NCBI GenBank assembly: GCA_016706225.1
Contig: JADJKB010000003.1
Coordinates: 1,054,001 to 1,118,000, forward strand
Length of the DNA stretch: 64,000 nt
Source of the DNA: Myxococcales bacterium
GTDB lineage: Bacteria; Myxococcota_A; Polyangia; Polyangiales; Polyangiaceae
Reading direction: 5' to 3'
The notes beneath the pieces are model-generated. The model did not search any database. It had not been told where the DNA came from and saw nothing but the letters and a program-made list of their open reading frames with translations. Shown one piece after another: positions 1 to 7,653 of the stretch; position 1 is the stretch's first letter; each line of letters starts with the position of its first letter. The position numbers and the translations under genes are program-made.

Positions 1-576
1 GCGGAGCTGCCCCTCGCTCGCTGGGTGGGGCGCGAGGTGATGCTGCGCTTCGGGACACGCTCGGGCCAGACCCTCGGCGGTGATCGCGCCCGCATCCTGC
101 GCCCGCGCATCGGGCCGTGTAGCACGCGCCAGAATCTGGCCGTCGCCTTCCACCAGGGTCAGCACCGCATCGAACGGGGCCGCGCGGAGGCCCGTGGCGA
201 CACGCTCCGGCTCGAGCCCGCGCCTCTTGGTGCGCCCCCGACGGACGTGAGGCTGCCGCTGACGATCGAACCCGGCAGCTGTCTTGCGCTCGATGTGCGC
301 GCCGAAGATCCCCCCGCAGGCTCCGGCCGCATCGCGGTCGACGTGGGCATCGTGGAGGGTGATCTCGTCTTGCGGCTCGAACGGCCGGAGCTCGGCGCCT
401 TCGATCCCCCCCGTAGCGTCAAAGAGCTGCCGCTCGAGCGGTTCTGGGGCAAAAAAGTCGAGCTGCGCCTCGCAACCTGGGCGCTCGACGACGCGCCGAG
501 CCCCACCGCGGTCGTTGCCGGCGCTCGTCTGCACCGCTGCGGCGACGGCGCGCCCTGGGGTTTTGGCGGTCAGTGA
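1..576 (+). CDS. 3' end of a protein of unknown function with two repeated beta-rich units
   Basis: The frame is open from base 1, so this is the C-terminal part (191 codons) of a gene that begins upstream. I do not recognise a family. Two related segments are visible: a unit starting ELPLARWVGREVMLRF at the window edge and another starting ELPLERFWGKKVELRL near residue 140. Each is followed by a stretch ending in a Cys or an Arg-Ile pair. Alternating hydrophobic and charged residues suggest tandem beta-sandwich repeats, as in carbohydrate-binding or sulfatase-associated modules. That is inference. The next gene is convergent, with 10 bases between the stops. Confidence 0.6.
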   Translation, partial: AELPLARWVGREVMLRFGTRSGQTLGGDRARILRPRIGPCSTRQNLAVAFHQGQHRIERGRAEARGDTLRLEPAPLGAPPTDVRLPLTIEPGSCLALDVRAEDPPAGSGRIAVDVGIVEGDLVLRLERPELGAFDPPRSVKELPLERFWGKKVELRLATWALDDAPSPTAVVAGARLHRCGDGAPWGFGGQ

Positions 577-586
577 GCGCGGGCGC

Positions 587-1075
587 TCAATCCAGCTCTC
601 GCGGCCGCCAGACGTGCACGAGCTCACCGCGCTCACTCGCGGCCTCGCTCCAAGCATCGACGCCGAACGCGAAGCGCGCAATCGCCGCGGTGGGCATGGC
701 CTGGCGCATCAACGACAGGTCGCTCACCAGCTCTTCCATGCCGGGGTTGTGACCCACCACCAACAGGCAGCCGACGTCCGGTGCGACACAGGCAATCTCC
801 GACAGGATTCTGTCGGGCTCCGCCAGATACAACGCGTGCAGCAGTCGCAGCTCCGGCTTCCAGCCAAAACCCTCGGCCACCGCCAGCGCCGTCGCACGCG
901 CCCGCTCGGCAGTCGAGCTCAAGATCAATCCCGGCTGCAGCCCTTCCGCGCCCAAGAGCGCCGCCATTTCGCCGGCGTTCTTTTCACCCCGGGCATTGAG
1001 CGGGCGATCGTGGTCCGCGACGCCGTCCTCCGCCCAGCTCGACTTGGCGTGCCGCATCAAGAGCAGCGTCTTCAT
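587..1075 (-). CDS. sixA: SixA-like phosphohistidine phosphatase (histidine phosphatase superfamily)
   Basis: 162 residues, the usual size for SixA. The N-terminus carries the superfamily motif LLMRHAKSSW with the nucleophilic His at residue 9 and its Arg partner. A conserved VVGHNPGMEELV segment holds the second catalytic His. SixA enzymes remove phosphate from phosphohistidine in Hpt domains or phosphotransferase proteins in the cytoplasm. The substrate cannot be read here, although a two-component pair lies 2.4 kb away. The upstream gene on the same strand ends 4 bases before this start, so the two are probably cotranscribed. Confidence 0.85.
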   Translation of the reverse strand: MKTLLLMRHAKSSWAEDGVADHDRPLNARGEKNAGEMAALLGAEGLQPGLILSSTAERARATALAVAEGFGWKPELRLLHALYLAEPDRILSEIACVAPDVGCLLVVGHNPGMEELVSDLSLMRQAMPTAAIARFAFGVDAWSEAASERGELVHVWRPRELD

Positions 1076-1079
1076 TGGC

Positions 1080-2696
1080 TCAGGGCTTCTTCTTGGGCAG
1101 CCACTCGGCCTTGGTGGTCAACGCCGTGCCGATCTCGACCCGGGTGATGTCACCCTTGTCACATTTGATCTTCACTTTCGGCACGCCGTCGTCGGTTGTG
1201 ACGACACTGTCGACCTTCGCGGTCTCGGTGTGGACCTGCCCAACACAGAACGCCATCACCTTGAGACCCGCACCGACCTTGCCCGCGCGCAGCGACGCGA
1301 CATCTACGACGACGTCCGCCTTGTCCGCCATGCGCTCGACGGTGATCTTCTTGCCCTCGACCTTCTTCACCGTGCCGAGGTGATAGTCCTTGGTCGGCGC
1401 CCGAAGCGGCGCCCACACCACGACCCCAACGAGCTCGGTGGTGGGAGGCAGATAACCATCGGTGTCCTCGCTCTTGATGCTCTTCCCGTCGACCCAGGCG
1501 CTCGCTTTGTCGAACAGCTGAGGCCCCTCCGCCGCGCCGGGATCTTCGTGAGCGATGAGCACGAACGGCCCGCCCTTGGCCAAGAGCCAGACCTTTTGAC
1601 CGTGTTTGAGCTTGCCGGTCTCGGCTCCGGCGGCGCTCTCCACGGGTTTCTCCGACGCAGCACCCCACGACCAGGCGGCCTTGGGTTTGTCGAGCTTGCA
1701 GCGCAAGCGCTCGCACTCGACCGCGATGTTCAGCTTCTGCCGGGCGGCCGAGATCTCCTCCGGCACCTGCTCGAAGCCGCCGATCTTCAGCGCCGCGTCG
1801 ATCTCCTTCGCGGCCTCTCCGGGCTTCTTCCCGCTCACCGCGTTCTTCACCACCGCGGTGACGTGCGCCTTGATCGCGTCCCTCACTACCTCGTTTGCGA
1901 TCTTGCGTTCGCCCTCACTCAGCTTGCCGCCCTTCTGCAGCTCGTCCAGCTTGCTGAACGCCTCCGCCCACTTCTGCCCATCGAGCATCGGCTTGAGCAC
2001 GCTCAACCCTTGCTCGATGATCAGCTTCTTCAACGCCGCGTCCGCCTTGTCGAAGGTCTCCTTGTCGAGGGCGGTCGTGGTGTCGGGCGCGGTGAGCAGC
2101 GCGCGGGCCGCTTCGACGTTCCCCGCCTTGACCTCCTCGGCGAGCTTGCGCTCGAGGCAGGTCAAGAGCTGGACCTTGGTCTTTTCCTTCAGCGCATCCT
2201 TGAAGGTCGCCCGCGCCTTGCCGCGGATCGGATCGGCGACGAGCTTCAGGGCGCTCGCGCACTTGCCTTCCGCGGCGTTCTCCAGAGCCCGCTTGGCCGC
2301 ACGCTCTGCCCGAGCCTCGTCGACGGATTTCTGAAGCGCTCGCGCCTTGCGGGTCAGGTCGAGTCCGGCGTACAGCGTCGCCTCCTCGGCCCGATCGTCC
2401 GCGGTCGGGAAGTCTTGCTGCTTGAGCAGCCCCTCCGCCTCCGCGATCAACAGCGCAGCCAGCTCGTCGCGTCCCTCGCCGGCGGCCGCGCTGTCGGGGA
2501 ATCGCGAGACCAGGCGCCGGTACATCTCGGCGCTCTTCGTGCTGCGCGCCTTGGTCAGAACGGCCTGGGCCCGACCTTCGTCGCGAGAGCTCCCCGCGGG
2601 AGAGTCGGCATCCTTGCCGCCGCCGCCGCAGGCGCCCATCGGCAGCGTCGAGAGAGTGAGTGCGAAGAGTCCGATCCCCAGGGTGATGCGTTTCAC
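1080..2696 (-). CDS. putative secreted lipoprotein, alpha-helical, unknown function
   Basis: 538 residues. The first 23 form a signal sequence (MKRITLGIGLFALTLSTLPM) ending in a Cys at residue 23 followed by a Gly run. The lipobox is imperfect because Met stands at -3. The middle is rich in Ala, Lys, Glu and Leu with a TPR-like feel (repeated helices with ALL, EEAT and CASAL), and there are several Cys. The C-terminal third is beta-rich and repeatedly mentions short KITVERM/VKIKCDKGDITRVEIG-type strands, possibly SH3-like. It has no recognised family. Located directly upstream of sixA and probably in the same transcript; long antisense frames over it are codon-bias shadows. Confidence 0.7.
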   Translation of the reverse strand: MKRITLGIGLFALTLSTLPMGACGGGGKDADSPAGSSRDEGRAQAVLTKARSTKSAEMYRRLVSRFPDSAAAGEGRDELAALLIAEAEGLLKQQDFPTADDRAEEATLYAGLDLTRKARALQKSVDEARAERAAKRALENAAEGKCASALKLVADPIRGKARATFKDALKEKTKVQLLTCLERKLAEEVKAGNVEAARALLTAPDTTTALDKETFDKADAALKKLIIEQGLSVLKPMLDGQKWAEAFSKLDELQKGGKLSEGERKIANEVVRDAIKAHVTAVVKNAVSGKKPGEAAKEIDAALKIGGFEQVPEEISAARQKLNIAVECERLRCKLDKPKAAWSWGAASEKPVESAAGAETGKLKHGQKVWLLAKGGPFVLIAHEDPGAAEGPQLFDKASAWVDGKSIKSEDTDGYLPPTTELVGVVVWAPLRAPTKDYHLGTVKKVEGKKITVERMADKADVVVDVASLRAGKVGAGLKVMAFCVGQVHTETAKVDSVVTTDDGVPKVKIKCDKGDITRVEIGTALTTKAEWLPKKKP

Positions 2697-2835
2697 GCGC
2701 GCGATGCTTCCGCCGAGCGGGCGCTTTCGTCAAGCCATGCGGTGGAGTTAGTGCGGTTCAGCGCGCCTGGAAGAGGATGGGCACCGTGGGTGTTCCATCG
2801 GGGCGGAAATCGCCATATCAATCTCGAAGGTCTGC

Positions 2836-3429
2836 ATGCCGACTCCGCCCCCACCACTCCCCGAAGGCTCCGAACAGGTCGCCGCCTGGGCGCGCGGCCG
2901 GCGCATGAAGTTCGAGGCCTGGCCCGACCAGAGCTGGTTTTCCGCCTGGGAGCCCTTCGACACCATGGTCGGGGCCGAGGCTTGGTTCAACAGCGCGTCG
3001 TGGTCGGTCCCGCCCGGGGGTGCAACCATCGCCGAGCCGTGGCAGGCCCCGCTCGACAGCGAGCCCGTGGATCGCACGCTGCTCTTGTTCGTGTCCCACC
3101 CGAGCTTCGTGCGGCGCGCCGCAGCCCGCGGTGGCGAGCACTTCAACACCCGGGTTGCTTACCTGGAAAACCCGCCGATGCCGACGGTGCAGATCGGCGA
3201 CCCAAGCTGGGATTCGAACATGCTGACGCTGGCCGCGTCGCCGTCGGAGGCAGCGGCGGCCTTTCCGCCGGGCGCGCGCCGGCTGTTGTCGGGCTGGGGG
3301 TTCACCGGCCACATCGAGATCCGCCCAGGGGGTCTGGTCGTCCACTTCGCCGGCACGAAACCCATTCCCGCGCACCTCGATCGCCTGGTCCACGCCGTTG
3401 GACCGCTGGTGAAGGAGCTGGGGCGGTGA
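2836..3429 (+). CDS. conserved-looking protein of unknown function
   Basis: 197 residues, starting at an ATG preceded by GAAGG. No signal peptide or membrane segment. It is rich in Trp and Pro near the N-terminus (segments such as FEAWPDQSWFSAWEPF) and ends with a beta-strand-rich segment, GHIEIRPGGLVVHFAG. Codon use (G/C at third positions) supports a real gene. I do not recognise the family. It precedes the response regulator by 60 bases on the same strand, but nothing links them functionally. Confidence 0.65.
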   Translation: MPTPPPPLPEGSEQVAAWARGRRMKFEAWPDQSWFSAWEPFDTMVGAEAWFNSASWSVPPGGATIAEPWQAPLDSEPVDRTLLLFVSHPSFVRRAAARGGEHFNTRVAYLENPPMPTVQIGDPSWDSNMLTLAASPSEAAAAFPPGARRLLSGWGFTGHIEIRPGGLVVHFAGTKPIPAHLDRLVHAVGPLVKELGR

Positions 3430-3489
3430 GGATCTCTCCCCGCGTTCTCCCCGATTCTTGCACGCGCGCGATGCTAGGCTGAGCCGAGG

Positions 3490-4194
3490 ATGGCGCAACG
3501 CATCCTTGTCGTAGAAGACGAGCCCGCGATCGCGGAGTCCGTGGCGTACGCCCTGCGCCGTGACGGGTTCAACGTGGAAATCGCCGGCACCTGCGAGGCA
3601 GCAAACGGCGCCGCGGACTCGGAGCTGATCGTACTCGACCTGATGCTGCCAGACGGCAGCGGTTTCGACTTGATCGGTGCGTGGCGGCGCGCCGGACGCC
3701 TGACTCCGATCATCGTGCTGTCGAGCCGCGACACCGAGGCCGATCGCGTGGCGGCCCTGGAGACGGGCGCCGACGACTACGTGATGAAGCCATTTTCGCC
3801 GCGTGAGGTCGTGGCGCGCGTGCGGGCGGTGCTGCGCCGCGCCGCACCGCCGTCGCCCAGCTCACCGACGGCCACCACGCGCTCACCGCTCGGCGTCGAC
3901 GAGGACACACGCCGAGCGCAAGTCGACGGGCGCCCCCTCGAGCTCACGCGCGTCGAGTTCGATCTCCTGACCAGCCTGCTCGAGAGCCCGGGTCGGGTCT
4001 ACACCCGAGCACAGATCATCGACAAGGTCTGGGGAGACGGTTTTGCCATCACCGATCGCACCATCGACTCGCACGTGAAGAGCTTGCGCAAGAAGGTCGC
4101 GGATGCCGGCGGAAATCCGGGGCTGATCGAGACGGTGCGCGGCGTCGGTTACCGGGTCGCCGACCAGCCCCGACCCGAAGCCGAGAAGTCGTGA
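3490..4194 (+). CDS. OmpR/PhoB-family response regulator
   Basis: 234 residues. The receiver domain (about 3-115) has the acidic pair E9/D10, the phospho-acceptor Asp at residue 50 in IVLDLMLPDGSG, Ser at 78-79 and the conserved Lys at residue 100 in the segment YVMKPF. A winged-helix DNA-binding domain follows (about 135-225) with the typical LTRVEFDLLTSLLESPGRVYTR and TIDSHVKSLRKK signatures. It binds DNA when phosphorylated by the kinase encoded immediately downstream. The two genes overlap by 4 bases (GTGA), a sign of translational coupling. The overall design resembles CreB-type regulators, but the regulon is unknown. Confidence 0.92.
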   Translation: MAQRILVVEDEPAIAESVAYALRRDGFNVEIAGTCEAANGAADSELIVLDLMLPDGSGFDLIGAWRRAGRLTPIIVLSSRDTEADRVAALETGADDYVMKPFSPREVVARVRAVLRRAAPPSPSSPTATTRSPLGVDEDTRRAQVDGRPLELTRVEFDLLTSLLESPGRVYTRAQIIDKVWGDGFAITDRTIDSHVKSLRKKVADAGGNPGLIETVRGVGYRVADQPRPEAEKS

Positions 4195-5678
4195 CCCGAC
4201 TGATCGTCGTCGCCGCTGCTTCCATCGGCCTGATCCTGTTTCTCGCCTTCGTGGTCTCGCGCCTGCTCGCGACGCGCACCCGGGGTTTGTCCATTCGCAT
4301 GCAGGTGTTCCTGGCGCTCGGCCTGATCGTGGGTGCGTTCGCCTTCGGCCTCGGCATCATGGTCATCGATCGCATCGAGGCGCGGGCGGTGCGCCTGGCG
4401 AACCAGGCGGCGCACGACGAGAGCGCCGCCATCGCCGGCATCATGGAGGGCGAGATGGACCGCGGGAACATGGGCATCGAAGAGATCGCCGTGCGCCTCG
4501 AGGCCGAGCGCGAACGCGGCGCGGAGCTCTCCTTCGAGCTGCTCGACCCGGAGGGCCGCATGCTATTTCCCCGAGGAAAAGCCAGCGAGCGCGGCACCCC
4601 AGGCACGGTGACCGTGGACTCCCCGATCATCATCGGCGGGGTGACACGGGGTTCGGCTCGAGTGGTCAAGCCAACCGTCGTGATGCGGCGTTTGCTCGAG
4701 GACTTTGCGCCCACGGTGCTGGTCATCAGCCTGGTGCTCGGAGCCGCCGCGGCTGCGGCCGCAGCCCTCATCGGTCGTGCCATCGCGCGCCCCATCGAGA
4801 ACCTGAGCGCGTTCGCCGAACGCGTCAGCGCCGGCGAGCGGGTCGCCGCACCGCTCTCACCCGGCGGTCGGGAGGTGACGCGCCTGACCCGCTCCATCGA
4901 CTCGATGCGGCGACAGATCGAAGGGCGCCCGTTCGTCGAGACCTTCGCCGCGGATCTGTCCCACGAGTTGAAGAACCCGGTGGCAGCGATCCGAGCGAGC
5001 GCAGAGGTGCTCGAAGAGGGTGCCATCGACGAACCCGAAGAGGCGCGGCGTTTCGTCGGCCGCATCCGCGAGGCAACCGAGCGAATCGAGCGGCTGCTCG
5101 GGGATCTCCTGAGCCTTGCGCGCATCGAGGCTCGGGGCGCCGAAGATCAAGAGGTGGTGGAGCTCGAGACCGCGACCCGCATCGCGCTCGACTCGTTGGG
5201 GGACGACCGAGGTCGAGTCAAACTGCAGAGTGACGGTGACACCCGGATCCGCGGCGACGAGGCGTGGTTGGTCCGAGCGGTCACCAACCTGCTCGACAAC
5301 GCCATCGTGCACTCGCCCGAGGGTGAGGGCATCGAGCTCGAGCTTCGCCGCGAAGAAGACGGCGTGGTGCTGGAGATCTCGAGCGCGGGCTCGGTGCCCA
5401 AACACGTACGAGAGCGGCTCTTCCGCCGGTTTGTCACCACCCGCGCCGACAAAGGTGGCACGGGGCTCGGCCTCGCCATCGTGCGCGCCGTCGTGGAAGC
5501 GCACGGCGGCCGCGCGGAGCTGAAACAGCCCGGGCCTCCGCGCGCGGTGTTCCGCCTGACCTTTCCGCCGGCACGGCGTCGCGCCGCGGAGCAGATCCGC
5601 GAGGCCGCAGACGAGGCTCGCGAAGCCCTCGAGCGCCGCTCGAAACCCCGGCACGATGCACCGAACGAGTCGAGCTGA
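4191..5678 (+). CDS. membrane-bound sensor histidine kinase (partner of the upstream regulator)
   Basis: 495 residues from a GTG that overlaps the regulator stop. Membrane segments lie near 4-26 and 38-58 and again near 174-196. The sensing region between 60 and 170 is therefore probably extracytoplasmic. A HAMP linker follows (about 195-245), then the dimerisation domain with the phospho-accepting His at residue 258 in DLSHELKNPVAAIR. The ATPase domain has the N box NLLDNAIVHS and the G2 box GGTGLGLAIV. The layout is that of CreC/PhoR-like kinases. The C-terminal 35 residues are highly charged. The signal sensed is unknown. Confidence 0.92.
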   Translation: MTRLIVVAAASIGLILFLAFVVSRLLATRTRGLSIRMQVFLALGLIVGAFAFGLGIMVIDRIEARAVRLANQAAHDESAAIAGIMEGEMDRGNMGIEEIAVRLEAERERGAELSFELLDPEGRMLFPRGKASERGTPGTVTVDSPIIIGGVTRGSARVVKPTVVMRRLLEDFAPTVLVISLVLGAAAAAAAALIGRAIARPIENLSAFAERVSAGERVAAPLSPGGREVTRLTRSIDSMRRQIEGRPFVETFAADLSHELKNPVAAIRASAEVLEEGAIDEPEEARRFVGRIREATERIERLLGDLLSLARIEARGAEDQEVVELETATRIALDSLGDDRGRVKLQSDGDTRIRGDEAWLVRAVTNLLDNAIVHSPEGEGIELELRREEDGVVLEISSAGSVPKHVRERLFRRFVTTRADKGGTGLGLAIVRAVVEAHGGRAELKQPGPPRAVFRLTFPPARRRAAEQIREAADEAREALERRSKPRHDAPNESS

Positions 5679-5703
5679 CTCGCGACAGAATGTGCGGCGG
5701 CCA

Positions 5704-5733
5704 GGGCGCGCCGGTGCCGGCCCGCGCGCGCCC
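5704..5733. terminator. GC hairpin between convergent genes, possible bidirectional terminator
   Basis: A perfect 8-bp inverted repeat (gggcgcgc at 5704-5711 and gcgcgccc at 5726-5733) with a GC-rich loop lies between the stop of the sensor kinase and the stop of the convergent lipoprotein gene. There is no T tract, so intrinsic termination is not assured. Confidence 0.35.
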
Positions 5734-5752
5734 GTCCGTTACCGCGTGGCTC

Positions 5753-6295
5753 TCACTGGCACTGCGCTGCGCAGCTTTGCCCGGCGCAGCCCTGAGCCGT
5801 CGCAAAGAGACTGAACGCCGCGTCCGTCGTCGGGCAGTCCTTGGTCAGGCACGCCTTCAGCGCCACCGGATCCGTCTCGGTGCACTGCGGCTTCTTCTGA
5901 ACGAAGCAGGTGTTGAACGCGTTGCAGTCCGTGTCCTTGGCACAGGCCACGAACTCGTTGCAACAGCTGCCCGTGATGCAGTCGGCGCACTGCTGAGAGA
6001 CGCCGCTGATCTGGAGCGGACACGCGCTGCCGCCGCTGCCACCCCCACCCCCGGTGCCAACGCCACCCGTGCCGACACCCCCCGTGCCGACGCCACCCGT
6101 GCCGACGCCACCCGTACCGACGCCGCCGGTGCCCACTGCACCCGAGCCACCGCTGCTGCTGCCGCCGCCCGAGGTCACGCCACCCGTGCCGTAACCGCCA
6201 GCACCGCCGGTGCCGGAGCTGCTGTCGGAGGCCGAACAGCCTGCGAGAGACAGAGTTGCAACACCCACCGCCAATGAAACGAGGACGAGCTTCAT
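5753..6295 (-). CDS. secreted lipoprotein with VGTGG repeats and a Cys-rich C-terminal domain
   Basis: 180 residues. The start chosen is the ATG at 6295, because it opens a clear signal peptide with lipobox (MKLVLVSLAVGVATLSLAGC) and has CGGAGG 7 bases upstream. The longer frame lacks both. After the lipid-attached Cys comes a Gly/Ser/Thr linker with about five tandem VGTGG pentapeptides. A domain of about 80 residues with 13 Cys then includes the repeated pattern CxDCITGSCCNEFVAC. This domain layout is common in myxobacterial surface lipoproteins of unknown role; the Cys residues probably form disulfides outside the cell. Confidence 0.8.
   Translation of the reverse strand: MKLVLVSLAVGVATLSLAGCSASDSSSGTGGAGGYGTGGVTSGGGSSSGGSGAVGTGGVGTGGVGTGGVGTGGVGTGGVGTGGGGGSGGSACPLQISGVSQQCADCITGSCCNEFVACAKDTDCNAFNTCFVQKKPQCTETDPVALKACLTKDCPTTDAAFSLFATAQGCAGQSCAAQCQ
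6053..6130. repeat. 15-bp tandem coding repeat (VGTGG)
   Basis: About five copies of a 15-base unit close to ccacccgtgccgacg, with single-base differences. They encode the VGTGG pentapeptide array of the overlapping lipoprotein on the minus strand. The repeat lies in a low-complexity linker and probably changes in copy number by slippage. Confidence 0.75.
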
Positions 6296-6553
6296 GTGAG
6301 ACCTCCGAGAGGGTGAACGAGGACGCACGAGCGCCCGCCACGCCAGGGCGAGCGGATACCGCCAAGCCGCCGCCGGAGCAACCGTCGGCGCACGCCCAGA
6401 CTGGAGCACAACCTGGTCAAGTGGCTGCAATGCTTGGACTTATGTAACGCAGCCAGGGGGGCGTTCCGGCGATTCCATCAAACCTCCACACAGCCCCCCC
6501 GCGTCCCGCGCTTGTCTTTGCCACCTTGTTCTCACAGCGAGCTTCCTTCGCTC

Positions 6554-7345
6554 ATGGAGATTGAAAACATCGTGTCCGAAAACGGCAAAGTCAGAGTCCC
6601 GCGTCACATCGCCATCATCATGGACGGCAACGGCCGCTGGGCACGCGAGCGCGGCCTCGAGCGTGTCGAGGGTCACGCAGAGGGTGCCCGCGCGGTGCGC
6701 GATGCAGTGGAGACGGCGGCGCGAGTCGGCGTCGAGTACCTCACGCTGTACGCCTTCAGCGTCGCCAACTGGGCACGTCCCCGGGGTGAGGTCGAAGCGC
6801 TGATGCGGCTGCTGGTGGACTTTGCCAAGAAGGAGCGCTCGGAGCTGCGTTCACTCGGCATTCGCGTGAACGTCATCGGCGCACTCGAAGATCTGCCCAC
6901 GGGCACGCGCCACGCGGTCGAAGATCTGATCCACTACACCGCCGACGGCGAGAAGATGACTCTGACCCTGGCCCTCTCGTACGGCGGCCGGCAGGACATC
7001 GTGGAGGCTGCGCGGGCCTTGGCCGTGCGCGCTCGCGCTGGGCTGGTCTTGCCCGAAGAGATCGACGAGACCTTCTTCCACCGTGAGATGACCACCCGCA
7101 CGCTGCCCGACGTGGATCTCCTGATCCGCACCGGCGGCGAGAGTCGCCTGTCGGACTTCCTGCTCTACGAAGCCGCGTACGCAGAGCTGTCGTTCCTGCC
7201 CATCATGTGGCCCGACTTCCGCCCCGCGACTCTGCTCGAGTCCATCGAGCAATTCTCGAACAAGGAGCGCCGCTTCGGCCGCACCTCGGAGCAGGTCAAG
7301 CGCGGCGAGGCCGCAGCGTTCGACCCGCTCGACCCGGCGGAGTGA
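6554..7345 (+). CDS. uppS: undecaprenyl (isoprenyl) diphosphate synthase
   Basis: 263 residues from the ATG at 6554; the longer frame adds 40 residues unlike the family. The catalytic P-loop HIAIIMDGNGRWA carries the Mg-binding Asp at residue 24. The conserved HAEGARAVRDAV, LTLYAFSVANWARP and RTGGESRLSDFLLYEAAYAE motifs are all present. It condenses isopentenyl diphosphate onto farnesyl diphosphate in cis to give the C55 carrier lipid for peptidoglycan and O-antigen synthesis, at the cytoplasmic membrane. The canonical RTSGE motif reads RTGGE here. No cdsA or dxr follows, so it stands alone. A hairpin 65 bases downstream may end transcription. Confidence 0.95.
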   Translation: MEIENIVSENGKVRVPRHIAIIMDGNGRWARERGLERVEGHAEGARAVRDAVETAARVGVEYLTLYAFSVANWARPRGEVEALMRLLVDFAKKERSELRSLGIRVNVIGALEDLPTGTRHAVEDLIHYTADGEKMTLTLALSYGGRQDIVEAARALAVRARAGLVLPEEIDETFFHREMTTRTLPDVDLLIRTGGESRLSDFLLYEAAYAELSFLPIMWPDFRPATLLESIEQFSNKERRFGRTSEQVKRGEAAAFDPLDPAE

Positions 7346-7409
7346 GCTCGCGCGCGACCGGTACGCCCCCGCGGCTTCGCGCGCGCTGGTAGGGCCGGAT
7401 GAAGAACGC

Positions 7410-7437
7410 GGGGCGCCGATCCTTCGATCGACGCCCC
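7410..7437. terminator. hairpin downstream of uppS, possible terminator
   Basis: A 12-base stem with one mismatch (ggggcgccgatc / gatcgacgcccc) around a CTTC loop. It lies 65 bases after the uppS stop. No U-tract follows, so it may be a weak or Rho-assisted terminator, or simply a structured remnant. Confidence 0.35.
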
Positions 7438-7615
7438 ACAGCACCTCCGGTGCGCTCAACGTTGCCGCTTCATGCCGGCGTGAAGACGGGCACTACCATC
7501 TCGAGAGAAGCCATCAGGGCCTCGAGCTCGTGAGCCGGCCATCGGCGTCATAGCCGTAGGTCACGCTCGCGCATGAGCCAGCATCCAGCCGTAATTTAAA
7601 GACTATTTACTAGCC

Positions 7616-7648
7616 ATGAAAACTCGTCGTTATGTGAAGAGTTTTCAT
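7616..7648. promoter_or_regulatory. perfect 10-bp inverted repeat in AT-rich region upstream of the ATPase gene
   Basis: The arms atgaaaactc (7616-7625) and gagttttcat (7639-7648) are perfectly complementary, separated by 13 bases. The repeat ends 5 bases before the presumed TTG start. It is a candidate operator or mRNA hairpin controlling the ATPase gene. The low GC content of this block stands out. Confidence 0.45.
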
Positions 7649-7653
7649 ATAGC

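Larger units (their letters stand above)
7346..7653. other. 308-base gene-free stretch before the ATPase gene
   Basis: No convincing reading frame. It holds a strong hairpin (7410-7437) and, at its right end, an AT-rich block containing an inverted repeat (7616-7648). The AT-rich block is unlike the surrounding GC-rich DNA and looks like the promoter region of the ATPase gene. Confidence 0.5.

Noticed and set aside
996..3482. Open frame of 828 codons on the plus strand
   Set aside because: It is antisense to sixA and the helical lipoprotein and runs across intergenic DNA. GC-rich third positions keep antisense frames open; the sequence has no family-like motifs.
6053..6130. Tandem repeat considered as a CRISPR array
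   Set aside because: The units are 15 bases with no spacers and encode VGTGG; the same holds for the nine-base array at 41705. No CRISPR array was seen in the window.
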